Assembly (NCBI GenBank): GCA_019411205.1
Contig: DXRF01000022.1
Location: 3,666 to 20,354, forward strand
Length of the DNA: 16,689 nt
From: Parabacteroides sp.
GTDB taxonomy: Bacteria; Bacteroidota; Bacteroidia; Bacteroidales; Tannerellaceae
Direction of reading: 5' to 3'
Below, piece after piece: positions 1 to 6,709 of the stretch. Each line of letters opens with the position of its first letter. Position 1 is the stretch's first letter. Made by a program: the position numbers and the translations under genes. Under the pieces are notes generated by a model, which had not been told where the DNA came from, did not search any database, and was given only the letters and a program-made list of their open reading frames with translations.

Positions 1-1
1 G

Positions 2-1588
2 TATTATGATGCTTACAAAAAAGATATGACGGCAGGTACTTATCCGGATGTACGGAGTGGTTTGCAAAAACTTTTAAAAGACGGATTGTTGTTGTTCAAT
101 TATACGGGACATGGGGGGACAACGGGTTTAAGCGATGAGAAAGTGTTGACACAAACAGATATCAACCAGTTTACTTATACCCATCTGCCGGTATGGATTA
201 CGGCAACTTGTGATTTTACACGATTCGATGACTTGAATACGTCTGCCGGAGAAGATGTCTTTCTGAACAAAAGTAGTGGAGGCATTGCGTTGTTTACGAC
301 TGTCCGTGTTGCTTACTCTGATCCTAATTTTCCTATAAACAATAGTGTTATCCGTAATTTGTTTGAAAGAGATAATGGGCGTCGTCGTACGCTGGGAGAA
401 GTTATGCAAGCAACGAAAAACACTTTGTCGTCCGTTTACAAACTTGGTTTCTGCTTGATCGGAGACCCTGCTGTAAAAATGGCTTATCCTGAATTTGGAA
501 TGAAAGTGACGACTGTAAACGGGCAATCGGTAGACGGAAATTCAATATCTTTCAAAGCTTTGGAAAAGATCACGGTTGAAGGAGAGGTGTTGGATGCTTC
601 CGGGCAGTTGGTAACTGATTTTACTGGCATAGTCAATCCAACGGTAAAAGACAGCAAGGTGACTGTCACTTGCTTAAAGAACAGCAATAAAGATGACAGT
701 CCGGCTTTCACCTTCACCGACTATCCGAATACGATTTTTATAGGGAATGACTCCGTGCGCAACGGAAAGTTCAGTTTTACTTTTACCGTTCCGAAGGATA
801 TTTCCTATTCCAATTTGCAGGGGAAAATGAACCTCTATGCCGTCGATACGAAAAGTGGCAATGAGGCGCAGGGTAATTTCGACAACTTCATTGTCGGAGG
901 AACTTCCGACACGGCTGAAACCGATACGATCGGTCCGGAAATCCGTGCCCTATACTTGAATGATACGACATTTGTGGATGGCGGGCAGGTGAACACGACT
1001 CCCTATTTTGTCGCTGAGTTATGGGATAAGAGCGGAGTGAATATCACGGGAAGCAGTGTCGGGCATGACATGATGCTGGTAATAGACGGATCGACTGTCC
1101 TGAGCTATAACCTGAACAGTTATTACGAACTGTTGCCGGGTGAAGACGGGGCTGGTATCGTGAAGTTTCCTATTCCGGCACTTGAGCCGGGTAAACATAC
1201 GGCGGAGTTCTGGGTGTGGGACATCCTGAATAACTCGACCGTGCGGACATTTACTTTCGAAGTGGTAGAAGGGCTGAAACCATTCTTGTTCGATGTGATC
1301 GCAACACCGGGTATTGCCCGCGAGCAAGTGACTTTCCATCTTATGCACAACCGTCCCGAAAGCCGGATGCGGGTGGGCATCATGGTCTACGATCTGGCAG
1401 GTCGCCAGCTCTGGAAACATGAAGAAAGCGGAACGTCCGGTCTGTTCGAAAACTATACGGTTTCCTGGGATTTGACATCCGGTGGTGCCCGTATGCGTCC
1501 CGGTGTCTATATCTACCGGGCAGCTATCAGTACCGATAATTCCAAAGATGCGACAAAAGCAAGGAAGTTCATCATTTTAGGCGAATAA
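2..1588 (+). CDS. porU: Type IX secretion system sortase PorU, C-terminal part (5' truncated by window)
   Basis: The reading frame is open from the window edge, so the N-terminal part lies upstream; 528 residues are visible. PorU is the outer-surface gingipain-like (peptidase C25) sortase of the type IX secretion system: it removes the C-terminal signal of cargo proteins and links them to anionic LPS. The C25 core shows a catalytic His in FNYTGHGG (codon 110-112) and a catalytic Cys in ITATCDFTRFD (codon 209-211). They are 33 residues apart, the spacing I remember for Porphyromonas gingivalis PorU. Beta-rich domains follow (about bases 500-1270). The end is an FlgD-like Ig fold, with VGIMVYDLAGRQLW and RPGVYIYRAAIS, and the tail ARKFIILGE. 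The protein looks catalytically intact. Its stop overlaps by 12 bases the stop of the convergent membrane-protein gene. porV, its usual partner, is 2.9 kb downstream. Confidence 0.93.
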   Translation, partial: YYDAYKKDMTAGTYPDVRSGLQKLLKDGLLLFNYTGHGGTTGLSDEKVLTQTDINQFTYTHLPVWITATCDFTRFDDLNTSAGEDVFLNKSSGGIALFTTVRVAYSDPNFPINNSVIRNLFERDNGRRRTLGEVMQATKNTLSSVYKLGFCLIGDPAVKMAYPEFGMKVTTVNGQSVDGNSISFKALEKITVEGEVLDASGQLVTDFTGIVNPTVKDSKVTVTCLKNSNKDDSPAFTFTDYPNTIFIGNDSVRNGKFSFTFTVPKDISYSNLQGKMNLYAVDTKSGNEAQGNFDNFIVGGTSDTAETDTIGPEIRALYLNDTTFVDGGQVNTTPYFVAELWDKSGVNITGSSVGHDMMLVIDGSTVLSYNLNSYYELLPGEDGAGIVKFPIPALEPGKHTAEFWVWDILNNSTVRTFTFEVVEGLKPFLFDVIATPGIAREQVTFHLMHNRPESRMRVGIMVYDLAGRQLWKHEESGTSGLFENYTVSWDLTSGGARMRPGVYIYRAAISTDNSKDATKARKFIILGE

Positions 1589-2857
1589 GAAGGAGCGTAT
1601 AAACTCCATTGTGTTTATCGTTGCAGTCAGGACAAAGAGTCCGATAATAATCCAGTCCAGTATCCGGTACATACGGACCGGCAATCGAGTGTATAGCCAG
1701 CCCAACAGGATCGGGACCGCAAACATCCAATGTCCGCCGAACAGGATTGCCTCGTTCATCCCGTAGCGGATGATAAAGTGGATCACGAAATCGATACTCA
1801 GGTACATAAGCAGCAGTTGTACATATTTGTTTTTCAGATTGAGCAAAGCCGAGGCTGCGACTAAGAACAACAGAAACATGATCACGGCATTGTTCCAACT
1901 GTGCAGGTATTCGCTGGGGCGCAGTACGACTTCTTTTCCAACTAACTGTTGTGTGAGAGGCGTGCTTATAATCGTATTGCCCCAAAAATCGACCAGTGTT
2001 TGTTTGCCGAATGTTTCGTCGTGGATAAAATATTGTCCGAGTTGTCCGGCCGTTTCGATCGGAGACGGACCTTCCGGATTGAACAGTTTCGCTTTGAGGG
2101 TGTAAAGGCCCATGATGACAGCTACACAAATGACAAATGGCAGCATGACTTTGACCCCTGTCCGTATTTTATGCCAGAACGGAGTTTTATTCAGGAACAG
2201 GGCCATTGCCGGTTTGGCAGCGTTGGTGATTGTTATTCCTCCACACAGGAAAGAGAGAAAGAGAATGGTTCGGCTTTTTATATATCCGGTCAGCTTGTAT
2301 TCCCTGGAAAGCATTAATAGTGAGAAGATGAGCAGGAAAAAGGAGAACGGGTAGGATTCTGTGGTGAACGATAGGACAACAGTCGTGAAGAAGCATCCCG
2401 TGAAGCCTGTCAGTAACAGTGCCCGGCGGGAAGAAATCTGGACGATCTGTTTCAAGTAACGGTAAATCAGGACCAGTCCGCCAGTTATCAACAGGTTCAT
2501 CAGTGTCAGACAGATAATACCGGAAGTTTTCTCTTTGAACAGGGTTGTCAACAGGATTATCAACAGGGTTTTTAACAAATGGAAGATGCCGAAGAAGGGA
2601 TGGCTGACGTCGAATGCCCCTCCGCGTGTGTGGAGATGGAATAGATTGTCATAGCCTAAGTAACTTCCTGCCCCTCCGTTGGGCACATCGATCAGTTCTG
2701 TATGAAAGAGCATCCGGTAACCGATACATCCGTAAAGAAGGAAGAAGAAAAGGAAAAGCCCGGCTTCTATCGGGGTCGGTGGAAATAACGTGCGCTTAGT
2801 CTCTCTCCACTCAATTCGGAGAGCGCGAAACAGGATTGACAGGCAGGATGGCATCAT
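1577..2857 (-). CDS. Polytopic inner-membrane protein, possible GT-C-like glycosyltransferase (DUF6080-like)
   Basis: A 426-residue protein with roughly eleven hydrophobic helices (about residues 31-50, 93-107, 112-132, 145-164, 168-184, 196-220, 236-254, 323-341, 345-363, 370-389, 399-420). A long polar loop spans about 255-320. Between the first two helices lies a conserved-looking stretch, YLGYDNLFHLHTRGG then FDVSHPFF, with Asp70, Asp83 and His86. Acidic residues in the first outside loop followed by many helices are the layout of GT-C glycosyltransferases, which use polyprenyl-phosphate sugars. From memory it resembles Bacteroidales proteins labelled DUF6080; I did not verify this. Two ATG codons lie in tandem at the start; either is possible. 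The gene starts 8 bases after the HAD phosphatase stop, so it is third in the UbiA-HAD operon. That context supports a role in using a lipid-linked pentose, but this is inference. It could also be a flippase or a polymerase-like protein. Confidence 0.8.
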   Translation of the reverse strand: MMPSCLSILFRALRIEWRETKRTLFPPTPIEAGLFLFFFLLYGCIGYRMLFHTELIDVPNGGAGSYLGYDNLFHLHTRGGAFDVSHPFFGIFHLLKTLLIILLTTLFKEKTSGIICLTLMNLLITGGLVLIYRYLKQIVQISSRRALLLTGFTGCFFTTVVLSFTTESYPFSFFLLIFSLLMLSREYKLTGYIKSRTILFLSFLCGGITITNAAKPAMALFLNKTPFWHKIRTGVKVMLPFVICVAVIMGLYTLKAKLFNPEGPSPIETAGQLGQYFIHDETFGKQTLVDFWGNTIISTPLTQQLVGKEVVLRPSEYLHSWNNAVIMFLLFLVAASALLNLKNKYVQLLLMYLSIDFVIHFIIRYGMNEAILFGGHWMFAVPILLGWLYTRLPVRMYRILDWIIIGLFVLTATINTMEFIRSFLFA

Positions 2858-2865
2858 ATATATGT

Positions 2866-3459
2866 TTATTTATTGTTGAATGGTTTATAATGGGGAATGT
2901 CTGCAAGGGCTAACAGTTCTTTGTCACCGGAGCTGTCGCCATATACATGTAGCGTCTCGGAGGCGAAATTCGGATATAGCCGGCGGAGCCTGCGAACCTT
3001 TTCGCTCCCTTTACAGTTGGGGGTGGAAAAACGCCCGGTCAGGGTCTGTTCCCTGACTTCCAGTCCCGTGCCTTCCACAAGCCGGATTCCGACCGTTTCA
3101 GCCCAGGGACGTATCCAGTCAGGCACGGACGCGCTGATAATGGCGATCTTGTTTCCTTCTTCCTGATGTCTGCGTATCTCTTCCAAGGCCGCCGGATAGA
3201 CGAAAATCGGTATACGGGAGGCATATTCGAGGCAAGCTTGATGGAAATCATCCGTCTTCATCCCCCGCAGGAAAGATGAGATCACAAGTTCTTTGGCTCG
3301 GTGCGTGGAGAGAATGCCTGTTAAGGCAGCTGCTTTCAGCAGGATGATCCAGGGAAGCCGCAGGAGAAAAGCTTTCCGTCCACACGTCTGAATTAGAAAA
3401 TCCGGTAGTGAGTCGCGGGAAATGATGGTGCCGTCGAAGTCGAATATTGCGATTGCCAT
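2866..3459 (-). CDS. HAD-IB family phosphatase (SerB-like), operon partner of UbiA-type transferase
   Basis: A 197-residue soluble protein with all four HAD motifs: FDFDGTI with nucleophile Asp7 and Asp9; IISAS with Ser109; Lys150 in NCKGSEK; and GDSSGDKE at 174-181 for magnesium. The small cap of class IB lies between motifs I and II (about 15-85). It should be a magnesium-dependent phosphomonoesterase. An in-frame ATG at 3498 would add 13 residues inside the UbiA gene. I chose the ATG at 3459 because it puts the nucleophile near the N-terminus, as is usual, and lies one base after the UbiA stop. In many bacteria HAD-IB domains are fused to, or sit beside, UbiA-type phosphoribosyltransferases. 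There they are expected to remove the 5-phosphate from polyprenyl-phosphate-phosphoribose, and I infer the same here. A phosphoserine phosphatase is less likely given the context. Confidence 0.9.
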   Translation of the reverse strand: MAIAIFDFDGTIISRDSLPDFLIQTCGRKAFLLRLPWIILLKAAALTGILSTHRAKELVISSFLRGMKTDDFHQACLEYASRIPIFVYPAALEEIRRHQEEGNKIAIISASVPDWIRPWAETVGIRLVEGTGLEVREQTLTGRFSTPNCKGSEKVRRLRRLYPNFASETLHVYGDSSGDKELLALADIPHYKPFNNK

Positions 3460-3460
3460 A

Positions 3461-4357
3461 TCAATAAACAAGTAAAGCGAATACAATAAACCAGCCAATC
3501 ACGGTCAGTTGCAAAGTACGGTCCTGCAAGAGGATGTCGGTCGGGTTGCAATTACTCTTCTCTACCAGGATGATTTGCAGATAACGCATGATGCCTGCCA
3601 GTACGAAGGGGACAGTCGTATACAGGTATTCGCTGCTCCTCGACGTCACTTCGGGCGAAAGCGTATATAATATGTAAGTCACGGCTATGATGGAAGAGAG
3701 AAACGATAGGATCACGTTCAGGTAGTCGATCGTATATCCGGTAATATTCTTACGTGAAATCTGTCCGGTCTCCATGAAATTACGCAAATCGTCCCGGCGT
3801 TTGGCAAAGGCGAGGAACAGGGAAAGGATGAATGTCATGATGATCAGCCAGTGCGACAGCTCTATCTCCCCGGCGACAGCTCCCGCTTCAAGCCGGATAA
3901 TGAAGCCACAAGCGACGATCATGGCATCTATGATCTGTATTTGTTTGAGGTAAAGCGTATAGGCTAAGTTCAGGAGGATATATCCTCCTGACAACAACCA
4001 GATCTGGTTGTTGCTTGTATGCATGAAGCTGAAACATAATGCACTCGTCCCATATAGCAGGAACATGAAGACAAGGGCTGCCGTTGGAGAAACTTTCCGG
4101 GAGGCAATCGGACGGAATCGTTTGACTGGATGCAGGCGGTCTTCACCCGCGTCCATCAAATCGTTGAAAATATATACACCGCTGGTAAGCAGGCAGAAAC
4201 CGGCAAACAGGATTGCAACATTCCATAACCTGTCTGGGTCTCCTATCTCCTGTGCAAAAAACATGGGAAGGAACAATATGATGTTTTTTACCCACTGGGA
4301 AGGACGCATCAGAAGAAATAATGCTTTAACTTTGCCTGTCGATTGTATATTTTTCAT
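3461..4357 (-). CDS. UbiA-family polyprenyl-phosphate phosphoribosyltransferase-like enzyme (DPPR synthase type)
   Basis: A 298-residue integral membrane prenyltransferase with about eight or nine helices. The N-terminal LMRPSQWVKNIILF (16-29), the first Asp-rich motif FNDLMDAGEDRLHPVKRFRP (64-83), the segment YLKQIQIIDAMIVACGFIIR (136-155) followed by LEAGAVAGEIELSHW, and FAKRRDD (184-190) match the branch that includes mycobacterial Rv3806c. That enzyme moves phosphoribose from PRPP to decaprenyl phosphate. They fit menaquinone or heme prenyltransferases less well. Expected reaction: PRPP plus undecaprenyl (or other polyprenyl) phosphate gives polyprenyl-phosphate-5-phosphoribose at the inner membrane. 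An in-frame TTG six bases upstream (4363) is rejected because the predicted transcription start lies at about 4361. First gene of a three-gene operon with the HAD phosphatase and the polytopic membrane protein, and divergent from porV. The exact lipid and sugar are not shown by the sequence. Confidence 0.88.
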   Translation of the reverse strand: MKNIQSTGKVKALFLLMRPSQWVKNIILFLPMFFAQEIGDPDRLWNVAILFAGFCLLTSGVYIFNDLMDAGEDRLHPVKRFRPIASRKVSPTAALVFMFLLYGTSALCFSFMHTSNNQIWLLSGGYILLNLAYTLYLKQIQIIDAMIVACGFIIRLEAGAVAGEIELSHWLIIMTFILSLFLAFAKRRDDLRNFMETGQISRKNITGYTIDYLNVILSFLSSIIAVTYILYTLSPEVTSRSSEYLYTTVPFVLAGIMRYLQIILVEKSNCNPTDILLQDRTLQLTVIGWFIVFALLVY

Positions 4358-4367
4358 ACTCAAAAGA

Positions 4368-4397
4368 CAAAAGTAGGAATTTTATTTGAGCATACAA
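4368..4397 (-). promoter_or_regulatory. Bacteroidetes-type promoter for the UbiA operon
   Basis: On the minus strand there is a -7 box TACTTTTG (4368-4375), a perfect match to TAnnTTTG. A TTG -33 element (4395-4397) lies 19 bases upstream, within the usual spacing for the primary sigma factor of Bacteroidetes. Transcription should start near 4361, giving a leader of only about four bases before the ATG at 4357. Confidence 0.65.
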
Positions 4398-4484
4398 TAA
4401 AGTTCGGATTATTCAGTTTATAATGCAGTAGGAACAGTTCGTGAATCGTCCCTGCTGAATCGGAAAATAATTAAGAATAGACAT

Positions 4485-5651
4485 ATGATAAGTAAATTAA
4501 GAATCGGTGTACTCGTTATAATACTTAACTTCTTCGCTTCGGTTGCGACAACCTGGGGACAAGTGGAGAACCCTTCTTTGCTCCAAATGGCGGTTCCTTC
4601 GCTGAATATCGCTCCGGATGCACGAGGTGGCGGTATGGGAGACATGGGTGCGGCGACTTTGCCGGACATCAATTCGCAGTATTGGAATGCTGCCAAATAC
4701 GCTTTTATGGGGAGTAAGGCGGGAGTCAGTTTGTCCTACACACCGTGGTTGCGTAAATTGGTTAACGATGTGGCTTTGGTGAACATGACCGGTTACTACA
4801 AGTTGGGAAATAGCGATTTGCAGGCTATCAGTGCTTCTTTGCGTTATTTTTCATTAGGTGAAGTTAGGATATGGGAGAATATCGGGGATATTCCTATAGG
4901 GATGAACCCATACGAGATGGCGTTCGATGTGGCTTACAGCCGCAAGTTGTCCGAGTCTTATTCAATGGCGGTAACCCTGCGTTACATCCGTTCGGATATG
5001 GGGACAGACCGGAGTGAAGAGAGCTATGCGGGCAATGCTTTTTCTGCTGATATCTCCGGTTATCTGGAAAAATATGTGCTGATGGGTAATGCTGAGGCAT
5101 TGTGGAGTTTTGGTTTCAACTTGTCCAATATAGGGAGTAAGATCTCGTATGATGGGGGTAATACGAACCAGTACCTTCCAGCAAAGCTGACGTTGGGGAC
5201 CGGTCTTCTTTATCCGATTGATGACTACAACCAGATCGGTGTTTATCTGGATCTGAACAAATACATGGTTCCGTATGCTCCGCAAAAGGAAGAAGGTGAG
5301 ACCGATGCCGACTTCCAGACACGTGTGGACGACTATAAATCATGGTCAAGCCTTTCCGGTATGTTGAAGTCTTTTACCGATTCGCCTAATGGTCTGCTGA
5401 AGGAGATCATGGTTTCGGTTGGAGCCGAGTATAGCTATAACCAGCAGTTCTTCGTTCGCGGTGGTTACTTTTACGAAAATGCGAATGTCGGTAACCGTAA
5501 ATACTTTTCTGTGGGTGCCGGTTTCCGTATGAGTGTGTTCCAGCTGGATGCCGCTTATCTGGTTAGTACGGTTCCGCAGAACCCGTTGGACCAAACACTT
5601 CGTTTCTCCCTGTCTTTTGATATGGACGGGATCAAGAACTTGTTTAGATAA
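4485..5651 (+). CDS. porV: Type IX secretion system outer-membrane protein PorV (LptO)
   Basis: A 388-residue outer-membrane beta-barrel of the FadL/PorV-PorQ type. A signal peptide covers about residues 1-25 (hydrophobic core IGVLVIILNFFASVATTW, likely cut near WGQ). The mature start, with VPSLNIAPDARGGGMGDMG and then DINSQYWNAAKYAF, is typical of PorV. Alternating aromatic/polar strands follow, and the protein ends in a strand with a terminal Phe-Arg (LRFSLSFDMDGIKNLFR). PorV shuttles folded cargo from the secretion pore to the PorU sortase, and some lineages were reported to need it for LPS O-deacylation. In Porphyromonas it directly follows porU; here an opposite-strand three-gene operon lies between them. 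No clear TAnnTTTG box was found upstream, so its promoter is unresolved. ispF follows 33 bases downstream and is probably cotranscribed. Confidence 0.93.
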   Translation: MISKLRIGVLVIILNFFASVATTWGQVENPSLLQMAVPSLNIAPDARGGGMGDMGAATLPDINSQYWNAAKYAFMGSKAGVSLSYTPWLRKLVNDVALVNMTGYYKLGNSDLQAISASLRYFSLGEVRIWENIGDIPIGMNPYEMAFDVAYSRKLSESYSMAVTLRYIRSDMGTDRSEESYAGNAFSADISGYLEKYVLMGNAEALWSFGFNLSNIGSKISYDGGNTNQYLPAKLTLGTGLLYPIDDYNQIGVYLDLNKYMVPYAPQKEEGETDADFQTRVDDYKSWSSLSGMLKSFTDSPNGLLKEIMVSVGAEYSYNQQFFVRGGYFYENANVGNRKYFSVGAGFRMSVFQLDAAYLVSTVPQNPLDQTLRFSLSFDMDGIKNLFR

Positions 5652-5684
5652 ACAGATTTTAATTGTCAATTGAATTTGAATGCA

Positions 5685-6161
5685 ATGAAGATTCGTGTAG
5701 GTTTTGGATATGATGTGCATGCACTGGTTCCGGGACGTGATTTGTGGCTGGGCGGAGTGAAAATAGAGCATACGATGGGCCTGCAGGGACACAGCGATGC
5801 GGATGTCTTGATTCATGCTATCTGTGACGCTCTGTTAGGCGCAGCCAATATGCGTGATATCGGATATCATTTTCCCGATACGGCAGGAGAATATAAGGAC
5901 ATCGACAGCAAAATTCTGTTGTTCGATACAATGGAATTGCTTCGTGATGCCGGATATACATTGGGTAATATAGATGCGACTGTCGCCGCCGAACGTCCGA
6001 AACTGAATCCTCATATTCCCGAAATGAAACGGGTGATGGCCGACGTCCTCCAAGTGGATGTAGAAGATATCTCCATCAAGGCGACGACAACCGAGAAGTT
6101 AGGCTTTACCGGACGACAGGAGGGAATAGCTGCATATGCAACGGTACTGATACAGAAATAG
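5685..6161 (+). CDS. ispF: 2-C-methyl-D-erythritol 2,4-cyclodiphosphate synthase
   Basis: A 158-residue enzyme of the MEP isoprenoid pathway. It cyclises CDP-methylerythritol 2-phosphate to methylerythritol cyclodiphosphate with loss of CMP, as a trimer. The N-terminus MKIRVGFGYDVHAL carries metal ligands Asp10 and His12; His44 in DVLIHAICDALLGA is the third. DIGYHFPDT (58-66), ERPKLNPH and the C-terminal IKATTTEKLGFTGRQEGIAA (131-150) form the substrate and CDP sites. Length and motifs are normal for the family. A TTG 15 bases upstream (5670) is in frame, but the ATG at 5685 matches the usual IspF start. It sits behind porV, a neighbour order I recall from other Porphyromonadaceae-like genomes. 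The MEP pathway supplies the polyprenyl carriers that the UbiA operon would use. Confidence 0.96.
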   Translation: MKIRVGFGYDVHALVPGRDLWLGGVKIEHTMGLQGHSDADVLIHAICDALLGAANMRDIGYHFPDTAGEYKDIDSKILLFDTMELLRDAGYTLGNIDATVAAERPKLNPHIPEMKRVMADVLQVDVEDISIKATTTEKLGFTGRQEGIAAYATVLIQK

Positions 6162-6204
6162 TCTACCGCTTTCAGGTCTTTATCTATAATAGTTTTAGAA
6201 GTTT

Positions 6205-6236
6205 CCCTTGGGTGAAAATTTATTTTCATGTAAGGG
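6205..6236 (+). terminator. Hairpin after ispF, possible terminator
   Basis: Two 14-base arms, 6205-6218 and 6223-6236, pair around the four-base loop TTTA. Eleven pairs are Watson-Crick, two are G-U wobbles in plus-strand RNA, and one is a G-G mismatch. The stem is followed by a U-rich stretch (ATAATTTATTTTCT) rather than a clean U-run. It is 44 bases after the ispF stop, so it may end the porV-ispF transcript. It may instead be one of two related palindromic units in this gap. Confidence 0.5.
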
Positions 6237-6266
6237 ATAATTTATTTTCTCTTATATGAAACAAGG

Positions 6267-6294
6267 GTTTCACTTACGGGTAACAAAGTGAAAC
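6267..6294. repeat. Perfect 9-base inverted repeat upstream of the SUI1 promoter
   Basis: GTTTCACTT (6267-6275) and AAGTGAAAC (6286-6294) are perfect inverted copies around a 10-base spacer. The repeat ends 12 bases before the -33 element of the next promoter, so it could be an operator. It shares TGAAA/TTTCA half-sites with the hairpin at 6205-6236. Confidence 0.55.
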
Positions 6295-6306
6295 TAACGT
6301 TGTGTA

Positions 6307-6337
6307 TTGTTTATCCCGCCGTTAATTTGTAGATTTG
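6307..6337 (+). promoter_or_regulatory. Bacteroidetes-type promoter for the SUI1 and helicase-nuclease genes
   Basis: A TTG (6307-6309) is followed after 20 bases by TAGATTTG (6330-6337), a perfect TAnnTTTG box. Transcription should start near 6343, about 18 bases before the SUI1-family ATG. This is one of the two complete promoters with near-ideal spacing in the window. Confidence 0.7.
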
Positions 6338-6360
6338 ACCCCATAAAGAAAAGATGAAAT

Positions 6361-6705
6361 ATGAAGAGTAACGATTGGAAGGACCGTCTGGGGATCATGT
6401 ATTCTACGAACCCGGATTTTCAATATAATACAGGAGACGAGGAGGAAGAAGAAACGCTTCCGAAAGAAAAGCAGCAATTGCGTATTGCTTTGGACAAGCG
6501 GAACCGGGGAGGTAAAGCTGTGACATTGGTCACCGGTTTCCGGGGGACGACCGGCGATCTGGAAGCGCTTGGAAAGTTTTTGAAAGTGAAATGCGGTGTC
6601 GGCGGCTCGGCCAAAGACGGAGAAATCATCGTACAAGGCGATTTGCGTCCTAAAGTGCTGGAAATATTGCAAAAAGAAGGCTATGTCAAAAGCCGTATAA
6701 TCTGA
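6361..6705 (+). CDS. SUI1/YciH family translation-initiation-factor-like protein
   Basis: A 114-residue protein with an acidic N-terminal tail (DEEEEET at 26-32) and a C-terminal SUI1 domain (about 38-112). The domain shows LRIALDKRNRGGKAVTLVTG, the loop FRGTTGDLEALGKFLK, the segment KCGVGGSAKDGEIIVQGD, and an end resembling other YciH proteins (LRPKVLEILQKEGY). The family is related to eukaryotic eIF1 and contacts the small ribosomal subunit. In bacteria its role is not well defined; effects on start-codon fidelity have been proposed. The A-rich leader without Shine-Dalgarno is normal for this phylum. The next gene starts four bases after its stop, so the two should be cotranscribed from the promoter at 6307-6337. 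Confidence 0.9.
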   Translation: MKSNDWKDRLGIMYSTNPDFQYNTGDEEEEETLPKEKQQLRIALDKRNRGGKAVTLVTGFRGTTGDLEALGKFLKVKCGVGGSAKDGEIIVQGDLRPKVLEILQKEGYVKSRII

Positions 6706-6709
6706 TTGT

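Noticed and set aside
1019..1420. Minus-strand open frames inside porU.
   Set aside because: They are shadows of the PorU reading frame with no family features or start context.
3460..3498. Longer start for the HAD phosphatase (ATG at 3498).
   Set aside because: It lies inside the UbiA gene and adds 13 residues ahead of a motif that normally sits at the N-terminus; the ATG at 3459, one base after the UbiA stop, is a better start.
4381..4388. TTTATTTG as a -7 box for porV.
   Set aside because: It has T in place of the key A of TAnnTTTG, has no TTG at the right distance, and lies about 97 bases from the ATG.
5670..5684. TTG start for ispF five codons upstream.
   Set aside because: IspF proteins usually begin at the sequence encoded from the ATG at 5685 (MKIRVGFGYDVH).
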